In this document: positions 10,351 to 23,700 of the stretch, piece by piece
Numbering within the stretch: position 1 is the stretch's first letter
Layout of the letters: every line of letters begins with the position of its first letter
DNA from: Rachycentron canadum
Lineage: Eukaryota > Chordata > Actinopteri > Carangiformes > Rachycentridae
Assembly (NCBI GenBank): GCA_038496675.1
Contig: CM076652.1
Location: forward strand, 13,130,948-13,194,947
Direction of reading: 5' to 3'
Length of the DNA stretch: 64,000 bases
Made by a program: the position numbers and the translations under genes
Notes under the pieces: generated by a model
Seen by the model: only the letters and a program-made list of their open reading frames with translations
Database searches by the model: none
What the model was told of the DNA's origin: nothing

Positions 10351-13300
10351 TTTCTTACTCTCAAGAACCACCACGGCTTTTCACCTTGAAAATTCATCAT
10401 CGATTTCCAACAACACAGTTTTGAAAAATGTAAAGTTACTATACAAATTTTTAATAGAAAAAAGAATAAATTAACTGTGGAATTCAGTTTTTTTTCTTAT
10501 CAATTCCACATTTTTTCTACAACACCTTTAATGTATTGTTACAGTTGAACAGAACTGATAAAATCAAGTTACATGCTCTATTGTCTGGTAGGGGGAAGTG
10601 TTCTACTATTAAACTGTTTGTTAAAATAAGCTTCATTTTGCACAACTGGTATTGAATCTATTGATAACAATGAAGAGATGTCTAGATCCTACGTGACAAA
10701 GCAGTAACTGGTCATTTTGTAGCACCTGAAGGGTTTTTACGATGTCAGAACTAAAAGTAAAAACAATACTGGTTCATATAAAATGGAACATTGTTAAAAC
10801 AATGAATGTGAATGTTAAAAACCCCACAAAACCTTACAGTGCCCCTCCGTACATACAGGAAAACGACTGATAAAAGAGTTAGTTCATTTCTCTTGGACTG
10901 TTATAAAAACCTCAAACATCTCTATGGAGCACAGAAAATATGGTGCGTTTGGAACTACAGAAGGAGGGGGGATGTCACACTTCATCACATCGGGCTCAGG
11001 GGTCAGAGATCACCAAAAATAGGACTCTCTGGGTTTTTTTTTTTTTTTTTTGGAGGGGGGGGGGGTGATTGGGTGACACTACAGATCAAGATGTGCTAAT
11101 GTTAGCGTATAGAAATCAGATGCTGGATGTCTTAGGGGTTCTTAGTTCTTTGTCACTGGATCTGCGTGGCATGCATGGGAATTTGTCTTTGGCGCACAAA
11201 ATCTGGGCGCATTTTTCATTGCGAAAGCTGGGTCAAAGTTGATACACTACAGATGGTAATTAAGCGGCGATCGCTGGTTCCAATCTTAGGTTAAGACTTA
11301 TCAGATTTGACTAGGTACGGATGGATGACTCTTGGGAGAACCAGCCATGCACAGGGGGCACGGGAGTGGGCTAAACCTTCTTATGAAAATACTCTGGAAA
11401 GTGACAGATTACAACAACTGACGTCAGTGCATAAAGGAAACACCACTGTGAGAATCAGGGTAACACAGGTACCATTCCTCCCATGCATTACAGCATGATA
11501 CACAATTTATCCCCACACACCAGCGCAATGACACTGAAGAAAACATGTCACTGAGATATAGAATCTGTCATAGTCTTCATAAAATTAACATCTGATTAAT
11601 CAAGATTTTGTGCAACAGTGAAACAATGGTTCGCATTATTCTGCAACATAAACATATTTCAAGGGAAGATGAGGGGAACTGATTCAGGGACAGAAAAAAG
11701 ATGCAGAATTCTGCTTCCTTTGTACAAAACCAGATGTGCTTTTCTAACCCTGTTCTGAAAATTTGATTGTTGATTGGGATGTGTGATAAAATAATTCTCT
11801 CTGGGTCTCTAGCGGGGTTTCTCTCCATTCTGGTTATGGCTTTTGCTTCTGCCCTCATAGTGGGGTATTAATTCATTCATTGATGTCTATACAATTTAAA
11901 ATAAAAACACTATCAACGGTGGTTCTAGCTTTACTAGTGGCTCGTTATGCACTTTGATACAACTCATCAGTACAATAATAAGAGTGGAAAATGAGAAACA
12001 TGAGAACATGTTGTGCTTTAAGACCAAAGTTATATTGACAAATTCCTTAACAATTTCCCCTGATGCCAAATCATAGATGAGCATGCAAAGTGTCTTCCAG
12101 CTACTCTCCATTGCTGCTGTTTTATAGAAGGGGTCTGTAGCTTGATGGAGTTGCTGTTCCAGAACTGAATACAGTACGAAGGTAAAGCACCAACATATTT
12201 GGCACAAATATATTAGTATTCATATGTGCCCAGTAATGCAAGTGTTCTGACCGTCAGCATGTGTTCTGGCCAGCATTGACCTCAGACTGTCCGTGTTTAG
12301 TCAGGATCTCTCCTGCCATGCTGAAGAGATGGACAAGAAGATGAGAAAACACAGTGCTACAAAGGGACTGATGGATGCACAGCAATGTGTGAATATAAAA
12401 GTCCAAAGACCAAAGAACAGACACCACAGATAAAAAAAAAAAAAAGATGAGTCACTGTAGAGATTTATCACTGAATAGCCTCAATATCAAACTACAAGTA
12501 AAGCCAACAGATGTCAACAGCCAATCGTCTTTTACTTCAAAGGTTGAAGATGAAGAATGTGAAAAGGCAAAATGAAATGTTGCGGTAATTGTGTGACTGC
12601 GTGTAGCCACTTAAAAAAAAACAAAAAACACAGGCCTTCAACCCAACCCTCCGTGCTGTGGCTCAAGTACTGTTCATAGTCCACCATGTGGCCAAACAAG
12701 CTGTTATGGACATAGAAATCTTATAAAGACCAAAGACATTAAATAAAAACGAATGAAGTCACTGAAGAAAGCATAGATAATGCCAAACCCAATAACCACA
12801 ATCCCATATTCCCCCTGTGATGCACTAATGATCCTTTACTCCAAACATCACAAGGCAAAGAACATGGCATGATGCCTGCTTCAATTCACTCTGAAGATTC
12901 AAACCAGTTCATGTACTTGTACAATGTTTGTTATTGCTATAGTCCTCATCAATATCCCAGACAAACAGAGTCCCGGAAACCATTCTGATATATTGTCACT
13001 GCGAATTCACTCACATACAGTTGACTGACAGTCAGTTTTCTGCAGGGGGCACCAGCTCAATGTGTAACCAGTCGATCCAGCAGTTGTCTTTGGTTGTGGG
13101 TTAAAACTGAGAAGCGTTGAATTTGTCACCTATGTTTGTTAATTCCGATATTTATTTATTTTTTTTTAATTTTGAAAAGTTTGTGTAATGTTCTCTTTTT
13201 TTAAATACGCAGGGAGAAATAAACAAGACAGACAAACCACATTGATGGGGAGAATGAAATCCAACACAGTTCATTTGGGTCTGGGTTTTAAACTGGTGGC

Positions 13301-13859
13301 TCAAATCCAGCAGGTATCATCTGATTGGGTGGCAGTGCACTGGAGTTAGTAAGGTTAGGGGACCAAAAGACGAGATATAAAACCAATCCTGGAATGGCCA
13401 GTGTTGGTTTTGTTGAGTTTGAGTTGTGTGTTTGATATTTTTCTGTGCTCTCTCTCTCTCTCTCTCTTTCCATCGCTCCTTCCCCCTTTGCCCGTTTCTT
13501 GTGTGTTGCAGAGGGTGAGTAATTAAAGGGCTCCGTGGTGCTGCAGGGCAACAGTTCAACAGCTGAGGTGGTGCTTCTCAGTCTGTCCTGTAAAACCAGC
13601 CCTCATCAGAGCCTGGTGGGTGTGTCCCCGTCTGACTGAGCTGTGATGGATGGGGTATAATAAAGAGGGGATGAGATGGATGAAGGGTAGGATATAGGGA
13701 GGAGGAAGGCTCACGTCCAGTCCACCAGTCCGGTTGGGGCAGGGTTTTTGTAGGGCTTTAAGGATGAGGTTGTTGGTTGTCGATGGGTAGTAGTGAGGGG
13801 CAGTTGAGAGGCAGTAGGAGAGGGCAATGGTACTTTTCTGGGCCCCTTAAAGGAAGGTC
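10345..13859 (-). other. frmd4a: Probable long FRMD4A 3' UTR
   Basis: No coding exon was found below the last FRMD4A stop (13860-13862). On the minus strand AATAAA motifs occur at 10345-10350 (followed by T-rich sequence) and, as overlapping copies, near 13150-13160, so short and long 3' UTR forms are possible. The segment contains a T18 run then G-rich sequence at 11034-11065 and a CT run at about 13447-13468. That all of it is transcribed is inference. Confidence 0.4.
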
Positions 13860-13962
13860 TCAGACCAGGGTTCCAGGTTTGGCCTTGTCGTGTCCGTACC
13901 ACTGCACATCTGCCAGCTCTGAACACAGGGGGCTGCTGAGAAAACAGCTGTCACTGAAAGAC
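13860..13962 (-). CDS. frmd4a: FRMD4A C-terminal exon, form 2 (ends in -TLV)
   Basis: After acceptor CTTCTGCAG this exon is in phase with the exon ending at 15064 and encodes SFSDSCFLSSPLCSELADVQ then WYGHDKAKPGTLV and TGA. The well-formed acceptor, exact phase and protein-like composition support it as a real alternative end, used when exon 14555-14624 is skipped. The last three residues TLV fit the class I PDZ ligand pattern (S/T-x-hydrophobic-COOH). Confidence 0.75.
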
Positions 13963-16900
13963 CTGCAGAAGAAGTGAGAGCAGGATTACACTGACTTTAC
14001 AGGGCAGCTTCTTATGACAGAAGGTGAATGACTAAAACATTCGATATACAATCATCTATATGATTTGTAGTGTTCATCTGCTTCTGTGTTGTCTTTGAAA
14101 AAGAACGTTCTTTGTTACAAACACATACAGCACATGGTTAAGTATTTCTATTAGTAAATCCTGTAGTGAATGAGCCACAGTGTCAGAACACGGAGCAGAG
14201 CACATGCAGAGATCAGATACAGATACAGCCAGAGAAGGAGTACCTGACACACACATACCTCCACCATCACCTACTCATTGTCAGCCCCCCCACAGTTGAT
14301 GATATAAGTGACTAGTAAACATGATGCTTTTATAGGTGTGTACGGAAAGATTTCTCTGGATATCTGATTGTGTGTAAATTCGGCAACTGCTGTCACTGCT
14401 GTGTTTTATCATTAAGGTTCTTTAGTTTTGGGTTTTTTTTTTTTTTTCATTTTGTTCAGTTTTCTTGCAATATCTGCTTATGCTGCTGCTGTGTTTTCCC
14501 AACAGTAAACTCTAGCTTTAGACCACTGGGAGGCTGAGACCACAGACAGTACCTCTATGCATCAGAGCTGGGCTGAGGGGGAGACTGACAGACGTCCTCA
14601 GTGGGAGAGCTGTCTGCTGTGCCTCTAAACCAGGAGAGAGGACACACACACAAGTAAAGGAGGGTTAGTACAGACAGAAAGAGAGACGAGAGAGAAATGA
14701 CAATATTAGGAAATAGAAAATTGCTCCATAAGGACAGAGGCAAGAGAGTGAAGAAACAAAGAGGCAGTGAGTGAAACATTAACACAAAGAGCAGAACTGA
14801 ATGGCAAGCCAAGAGGAGTGTTATAACTTGAGAAAGAAGAAGCTTTAAAAATAGATGTTATTCACAGTGAAACAACATCTGCTTGCACGGATGCAACCGA
14901 CAATCAAAGCTTGTGAGGGTGTTAAAGTGAGGTTTGGACAACGATAGTGACAAAGAAGCTGAGGGGGCAAGATACAGTTTGTCCTAAAATAAGATCAAAT
15001 CTGATCTTCAAACATCATGTCACCCTGTTTAAGTCACTTCATGTGTGCATTGGTGCCTCTTACCCGCTCTGCCAGTTGAGGATGTGCTGTGGGCTACAAG
15101 GGGGTGTGGGTGTGGCTGCATGTTCACTGGAGGGCGTCATACTCCTCTGGCTGTGAGGGGATGCAGCTATGGGGAAAACGGACATTTAGTTATGCTGGCA
15201 CGGCACATGCAGTGTACAATAGAGACAAAGGAAACATGTATACACACACACAAACACACACAGGGAAAACAGACATACAAGAGACTATAGTGAGGTGACA
15301 GGCAAAGGAATTTCAACTATGCCCCACACATGGTGTTGGGGGATGTGCCCTGGTGTCACAGGGACAATCTGACTCTAGGGAAAGGGTCTCTCTCTTGCTC
15401 TCTCTCTCTTGCTCCCTCTCACACAGCCTCGTTGGCGCAGTAGGCAGCGCGTCAGTCTCATAATCTGAAGGTCGTGAGTTCGAGCCTCACACGGGGCACA
15501 ATGTTTTTCTTTTACACTACAAAACAGCTGTTCTGAGATCTGTTCTGCCACATACTCATCAGACAGCTATCACAACTCACTTCCATGTAACTTAAGTACA
15601 ATTTATAGTCAATTCCAAGTGTATTTTCAAAGACATGAGTGAGTTAGTTTATTTTCTGATGTGAGATTTGATACTGACAGAGAGATTATGCATTGATCAG
15701 ATAACGTGTATTTGTTATGGCAACAGAGACCTGCCTATTTACCGACAGTAAGAGAGTCTTTGCCGCGAACATAACCAAAGTCCATGAGGACACAACTTGG
15801 ACATTTGGACTCATTCTTAGTGTCAGTAATTTGGACTACACGACCGCAGACCTTGTTGACACAGAAGGCAGTGTCACTTTTCTAATCTGAAGGTTGTGAG
15901 TTCAATCCCCACACAGAGATGTGTGTGTGTTCCTATCCACAGTATATTTGCTTTCTGAAAAAAAAAAAAAAATCCACAAAGTGTAATATTAACATCTATT
16001 CTAACACTAAATTAGAATAGACTCAGTACTCTGAGTCATTGCTAGAACCTCTAAATTAACACAAAAGACACCAAGTACAAATCTTGTTGACACAATAGAT
16101 AGTGTGCCATTGTCTATATGACTGCTATATATGTAAAGTGCCTTGAGATGACGTGACATGATTTGATGCTATATAAACAAAATCTGATCTGATTTGATTC
16201 TGAGAGCTGTCAGCTGTGAGTTTGGGCCTCAGAAGGAGCAATATTGTAAGATTGACATTTATTGTTAGAACCTCAAAATAAATGAAATAAACTCTAAACT
16301 AAATGAATGTAAACATTTATTTCAACCCTTTAATAATGATTCTCTTTTACCCTTATGAGCATAGGTTTAATGTGAACTAATGAAGGTGACCCACCTGGTG
16401 AGCCCTTGGCGAGTGTCCCTACTCTACTCCCTCGTCCATGTCCCAGAGTGCCTTGCTGTGACCCTGTCTCGGAGGAAGTGGACCCCGAATGTGAGTGGCT
16501 CCTCTCCTTCAGGCTCCCTGAGGACCTCTGGTACCAACATCGCAGCTCTTCAGACACTGCTGCCCTCCCCCCTCCTCCACCACCACCCTCTCGCCCCAAT
16601 GATGGAGTCCGTACGATCTGAGAGCGTGACGGTGTGAGTCGACCACTCCCCTCTCCTCCCTCCTCTCCCCCCCAGGCCTCCTTGTACAGCCCCCCGGCTG
16701 TGTAGGAGCTGGAGGTCTTGAACTGGGCCTTCACGCTGTAGTGGCCCTCCTGATCACTTTCTAGGCTGCGCACCACCACGGGGTTGGGGCTGCCCTCCAC
16801 GTACAGTGGGTACTCCTTGATGCGGTATTGGGAAGAAGGTTGACTCTGGCTGTGGAGGTAAACTCCATGATGCCCCCCTCCCATCCCCCCTCCACCTGAG

Positions 16901-19900
16901 CCTCCACCAGAGCCATTCTTAGCTGCCAGGTTTGGCATAGAGCCGGAGTTAGAGGAACCCAGGTTTCCTGCAGACCTAGAGGGAGAACATAAGCCAACAC
17001 TTCAATCTCACAGAACTTTCTGTTACTTTATATGTGTAAAGTACACACAAGTTGTGTCAAGAAAGCATCTTTCCCTGCATCTCCCCAACCCTTACCTGTG
17101 CCTTTGCCTCTGCCTCTGCCTGGCTTTGGAGGGTGAGTCCTCTCCCAGAGTAGAGTAGTTGGGGTTGCTGCCGGGGGGTCCACCAGAAGGGTAGTAATGC
17201 TCTGAGCTGCTTTGGCTGGTGCAGGATGAACAGTCGTCCAGTGGGTCAGAGCCATTGGAGCTGCGTCCTGGGCCCAGGAAGAAGTCAGGGCTGCCCAGTG
17301 TCCCCAGGGTGTGTGGGTGTGCGTCAGGGTCAGACGCAAGCAGTTTGCCCTGGGACTCAAGGCTGGAGCTGCGGTTCCTAAAGTGCTGAGCAAGACTGTG
17401 CAGACGTGTGGGACTGATGTCCACTGACCTGTAAAATGGGGGAACAGATTTAAAGACATATCCTACTAGGTGTTTTTTCAGTGATATAATTTGTTATGTT
17501 TACCAAAGTGATGTAACTCTTGAATACCCATTAAACAATTGGGAATATAAGGACTGACCTAGTGGAATGTACATAGTGTGGGGTCCTGGACCTCAGGTCC
17601 GGGGTCGACGGCATGCTGGACTGAGAATTCCAGTGAGGAAGGCTCCTGATGGGGCTGCTCTGCAGAGAGTTACTACCCCCTGCCTCAGCACTGCCAGAAC
17701 TTGGGAAACGCCTGTGACTAAAGAAAGGTGCAATTAAAATGAGCATAATTTATGAGAAATTTCCTTACACGTAAACACCTTTCACATACTGTAGGCGCAT
17801 GTGATCAACTTGCTGACAACTTGCCTTTGTGTATGACTATGGCCGCTCTGTATTTGTACACATTACAGCTAATTTTGACTGAACGAGTCACATTTGAGAT
17901 GATTGAACTACACCTCAAATGCATTATGGTCAGCATAAGCATATGGCCAATATATTGTTGCTACATTCTAAATGGATGTTTGAGATAAACTCCCTTATAC
18001 CTGGAGTGAGAGGAGCGTTTCTTGACTTTTTCATAGGGCTCATCCAGTGATGATTCGCTCCACATCTTGGGTTTGATGGGTGATTTATCGTAGTCAGAGC
18101 GTGTGTAGTGCAGGTGTCGCAGGCCATCCAGGGACTGTGGCGGAGGTGGCCGACTGTGAGATGGTGGTCGAGGCGGGAGGCCCTTGTGAGGTGATGCTAC
18201 TGGAGAGAAGGTGGGGGTACCTGTAACTTGAGGGTCATCTAAAAACAGAGAAGAAATTGAAGTAAGATTGAGCACACTTAAAATGGGATTACATTTAATT
18301 TCATCATTATCATGAGCTACAGAAAGTGCACAAGTATAATGTGAGGGAATCACATTATTACCATCATCTAAGACCAGTGCGTCAGACAGTGAGCTGTCTT
18401 CAGAACCAATATTGGCCTCTATAGGACAGAAACAGAGGCAAGATATTAGAGACTGTACAAGAAAATACTCTTAAAAGTCTTATGTTTACAAATGTTGTGT
18501 TGACTTTTTTAAATTAATGCTCAGTACTTGAGAAGAACATTGCTGTGTGCAGTGGCAACTACAGCTAATAGAAATAAAGTGCCAAGGAAATAATCAGATT
18601 TTCCCAGTGAGAATAGGGGAATATTGGTACCTTCTATGATAAGCGATGCTCTCTGTGTAGGCTTCTTGCCAGAGCGGACCCGGTACTCATTGATAGAGTT
18701 CTCAATTTCCTGTAGCTTCTTCAGTGCGTTCAGATAAGACGTCTTCCTCTGCTTCTTCAGCTTCTTACTGCTCACATGAGGATCACTGGCAAGACGCCTG
18801 GCTGCCTCTGTAATCTGGGACTGAATGGCAAACTCCCGCTCCAACCGCTCCAGCTCCTCTTCCTGGGATAAGCACATGCAAACACAAACACACACACACC
18901 ACACAAAACACACACACACAAGCTCTGAGTAACACAAGCAAGCACAAAGATACTACACAGTTTTAGCAACAGAAATCTACACAAAATCCAAAAACAACAA
19001 AGCTTAGTTTGCAGACACATATTCAGACTGTAACTCTCCCATGCAACGTATTTGGTTAGACACACACAGAACCTTGCCAGAGAAAACACACTGAGGAAAT
19101 CATTTATCTGTGCTGCAGCCCCACATTTTCTCACCACTGGATATTCTCTATTCTCCCTGTCCCCCAATAACAACACCTCTCCATCAATCCATCCTCTCCT
19201 CCTCTACGCTGCTCCTGAGATTTGTGAAGCAGAGACTGTGAGGTGAACCAAGTAAAACATACATTTTCATGCTGCAAAAGTATTGCATATTGCCTATGTG
19301 TTGATTTACACACTAGAGGGGTTACCGGTGTAGTATACTGTTGTATAATATAGTATAGTAGAAACTTGCAAACGTGATTATAGATAAGGAGATAGATGTG
19401 TACAACCTGCATGTAATGTGTGCTCTCACATGACATAACACACACTTGCCTCCATAGAGACAGAGAACAATGATGTATTCACTTAAGTCGACATCTTACT
19501 GGACTACATCAGTTCTGAGGAATCCCTCTCACACAACAGTGCCTTCACACTGCCGCCAGAGCAGCTTCTGTTTCCTTTGTCTGTTTCGCATGAGTTTAAG
19601 GTGTTCAGGATTAAATTAAGAAACCTCTTTCTGCTTGCTTGACATTTTTGTGATGTTGTCTCCCTGGATTCTTTCAAAGCACACAACCTCAGCAACACAC
19701 ACCCATACACGCATGCCTGCACACACGCAGACATGCACACAGTCCTACTATCACCACTTCCTATGGCGAGAATGCTGCCAGATTATTTTTAGAAGTTTTG
19801 CTGCTCTGGAAAATCTATCTGTGACTCAAAAAGACAGCAAGAAAAAGATGCAGTACAACCACTTTCACAAGGTCCAAGATGTCTCAGACTGTTGCGTGTC

Positions 19901-20708
19901 ACTGCTCTTGGTTTCCTTAGCGTCTTTAATAAATGAGTAGGGATCAGTTAACTTATCATTAATCATCAATCATCACCCCGCATGGTTTTAAATGAAATGA
20001 GTCCTGAAATGCCCTTGATTTGTAATGAGCTTTTAAGCATCAGCTGTGCTCTATAATCGCCATCTTCTGTTCATAAATGTATCATTACATCTGTTTGAAA
20101 GGGAAAGTAAACACACTAAACTAATTAGCACTGCATTTAACATATTCCAATTACTGCAGCCCTGCCTGGCGCAGGTACAGGTTTGTATTTGATTCAGAAA
20201 CTGACACCCCTAGATGACCTCCTGTTTTCATCCAGCAGATTGTAGAGTGTGAAGAGCTACTGAGAGTAACACAGTTGAAGTTTTACCTCTCCCTTAGGAA
20301 GAATTTTCTGCTCGTCCAGTTTAAAGGCGGTACCAATCTTTCGTCTCACTGTGGGCGGCTCCTCTCCTGGATCCAGAGGATATTCCTTAGGAAGCTTTCC
20401 TGTCAGCTCCTGGAAAATATTTAACAAAAAAAAAAAAGGGGGGGGGGGGGGGGGTAAAGTCAGAAAAAAAGAGCTAGGACATATTTTAGTTTTCTGAATA
20501 TTTACCAAATCTGTCAGTGTTTTCTCATACCGCCTCTCTGATGCAGATGCTCTTCAGTTCCTCTAGTCTCTGTCTTAGTGTTTCCTCCAGAGCTTCCTGT
20601 CTGGCCCTCAGTGCTGCCAGCATGTCCTTCTTAGCTGTCTGGGAGCTGTCTGATTCTTGGGAACCTGCAAGGTACACAGCACATGATTTGGGGGCAGAAG
20701 TCTGGAAC

Positions 20709-20750
<42 letters not shown>

Positions 20751-23700
20751 ACAGTTGGGAACTTTTGAGGAAGACTGTGGAGGGGAGGGAGAAATTGTGC
20801 ATGCACCTGCTAGATTTGCAGGATGTTTACAGGAAGTGAATGGAACGTTTCAATAAGGAAGCTGAGTTTTAGTCATGTGTTTGTGCAAGTGTTTTAAAGG
20901 AAGGGGCAGTTTAGGGCAAAATCTGTGACGCACAATTTCCTAGGCCCAGAGATGGTGCCAGTCTTGTTTACAACATGCCTTGTGTTATGCAAACAATCAC
21001 ACACACACATATTCTGTCTCTCTCTGTTGCTTTGTCTGTGAGCCTATGTGGTTCACTGTGCGGTCAATTGTAGCAACAATGCAAAACTGACCACTGCTGA
21101 CACAGTTATGGAAACAAGAAATATTCACTGGCTTATTATTGATCCAAAAACACAGTCAAATTCAATATTTCTGCATGTATTTACGTGATGCTAAACAGCC
21201 GTGTTTCTGCAGATACTCATTTCCTGCAATATATATTTTCAAATTTTTCACTTAAAATCTACTATCATTATTCAAAACAACTAGAAAACAGAGGGCATTA
21301 GCGCCTGGGTCAATATAATATGAGATCTATCTAATGAAGGTCTGAGGACTGGAACCTTCTTAAGCGTTTGTGATTTTTGCCTATTGTTCTCTAAGTTCAT
21401 AGATGTGACATTAACGCTCACATATTTATGTTGATGGAAAAAGATGGCTCCCAGTCAATAAGCAGTTAATCATGAAATAAACAGACACAACAACGAGGAG
21501 ACAAGTAACAAGACCCAGACTGATAAGACAGAGAGACTCTATGATAAAAGGTTTGATTAAGAACAGAGAGGAGAGAAAAGGGAGATTAGGGGACTAGGAG
21601 TGGATAGATGAAGGGAATGGATAAGAAGGAAAGGAGAGATACATGTATCTGAGAAACATATGCTGAGAAAAGAGAAGCAAACAGATCCGATCAGATGAAA
21701 ATGAGTACAACAGGCAGGACATGGTTCCTGAAATAGAACAGGTTTTTCATTCCTGACAACAGTAATTGATTCAATAATGCGTAATTCAGTAACAGCTGAC
21801 CCCAAAGCCTCTCCTGATGCTGGTTAGTTGATTGTGATTTTACAAGTGAATACTGCAGCAGCAGATGACCAGGTAAAGAACGTGTGCTTTTCTACTATGC
21901 AACACATTGTAAATGGCAGTTTGGCTTTTAAAGCTCTCTATTCTGATTTTAGTTAATGTATAAATATTTCTGTCACACTCGTTACTTGTCCAGATAAGTG
22001 TTGTTTTAAAGCCTGTGACAAAGTTCCACAATGACTTGCTGACCTTTTCATTCCTGCACTCACTAAATTTAGAGGGGAAAGGGGCCTCTGGAGGATGAGT
22101 CTGTGTGACATGGAGGGGGGGAGTGGTACTCTATACGTACAGAAAAACGCTGGTGTGTGTATGTGTGTGAGATCATTCAGCAGAGAATCAGTGGCCTCTT
22201 TCCAGAGGCAGCTGTTTCTGTCTCTCCAGGCCCCCCTCCCCATAACACATGCAAATACAGAGACAAGCAGACTCACATTGGTGATTCACATATACTGACC
22301 TGAGGAGAGCAGACTGCCACTGCTGCCACTGATAATCTTGCCCTTGCTGCCCATGTTGGCCAGTTTGGAGGTCTTCAGAGTTCCTGTTTCCGTAAGGTCT
22401 ATAGCGATCTCACTCAAACTCCGTGCCGCATGGATCTTCGACTGGACAGACCAGAACAGAAAGGCACATTCGTCAAGGCACATCCTTAAGCAGTGTAATG
22501 GCAACACTTTTGCTGACAACCCTGCAGCTCTCTGTATCACTTGTAGGTTTTTAACCATGTCTGTGGTCTGTGGCATGAATTGAGTGTGTTTCTTGTGGGA
22601 CCGACTGACCTTGCTTTGCTTGCGGTCCAGGTAGAACTGGTGTTGGCTGATGGCCATGGCCCAGATGGACTTGATGAGGGCGGGACAGGCGTACCAGGTA
22701 TGCACAGCGATGCCACTGTGGCCAAACGTCCTTCTTGTCACAGACGCCCTACAGTAGGAGCGGACACAAGGCCTCCTTATATACACTGAATACAAAAAAA
22801 CACCAAACTCCTCCACCACCTCCACTACTACTAACAAAATGACTGCTGCTGCAGCTGCTCTGAAGAAGGACGAAAATATTAGAGGCTTATGAGAGCAAAC
22901 CTGATAGCAATATTTTTTGCAAAGCCACACACGATGTTCCCCATTGTTTACTCATCCTTATTTAAACACACATCTGTAGCTGAGCAACAGACCAACTTAC
23001 CCAAAATGACAGCTTCCTTTAAAGAAAACACCACTGCTCTCTGTTTCACCCTGTCTGTCTCTTTTTCTCCCATCTCCTCCCTCTCTCTGTCTGTAGAATA
23101 ACACTCCACATATATAGCCATGTTAAATAAACACAAGAGAGGTCACTTCCTCCGCAAAACAGCTATCGCTCAGCCATCTATCCTTCTGTGGTCAACTATC
23201 AAGGGTTTGCCCAGTGTGTTTGAGTGAGCGAGAGGGAGAGAGAGAGACCACATGAGTTTGTGCATGCATGTGGCTGCACAAGTGTGTTAATAATCAGCCT
23301 ATCAATCTATGTCAGGCTCCACCGGGACATCCCCAATATCTTGCTCCATTGCCAAGACAAACGCAGCAACCATTACAGAATAAGATTACAATCTCTCCTT
23401 TTCTGCACTGTACCGTATGTAGCTTCAAATCTTAACACATCCACATATGGCACAGTGGTAATATACAGTAAATACTACTGGAACGCAACCATAACTAGAG
23501 GGAAATTATCGTCTATGGATATTAACTGGCAAAAATTAGGGATGACACAAGATACGAATCATCTAACCAATAAAGAGCTGCACATTTTAAAGAGAGACAT
23601 TTTTAAGGCACAGTAGCAAGTTGCTTAAATTTGTGATATAAATTTACCTCCTGGGGTCATGAACTTCCACTGAAAACTTCTTCTCTCTGAAGTAGAGGTT

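Noticed and set aside
15851..15919. Second tRNA as a functional gene with anticodon TCT
   Set aside because: The acceptor stem does not pair well and there is a deletion before the anticodon arm; it aligns as a decayed tRNA-Met copy.
16330..16394. Continuation of the large FRMD4A exon to a stop (ending KENHY)
   Set aside because: A GTGGGT donor at 16394 and the in-phase, family-like next exon at 15166 show that the tail continues elsewhere; the read-through could at most be a minor retained form.
22286..22930. 214-codon minus-strand open frame
   Set aside because: It only reads through two genuine FRMD4A exons and the intron between them.
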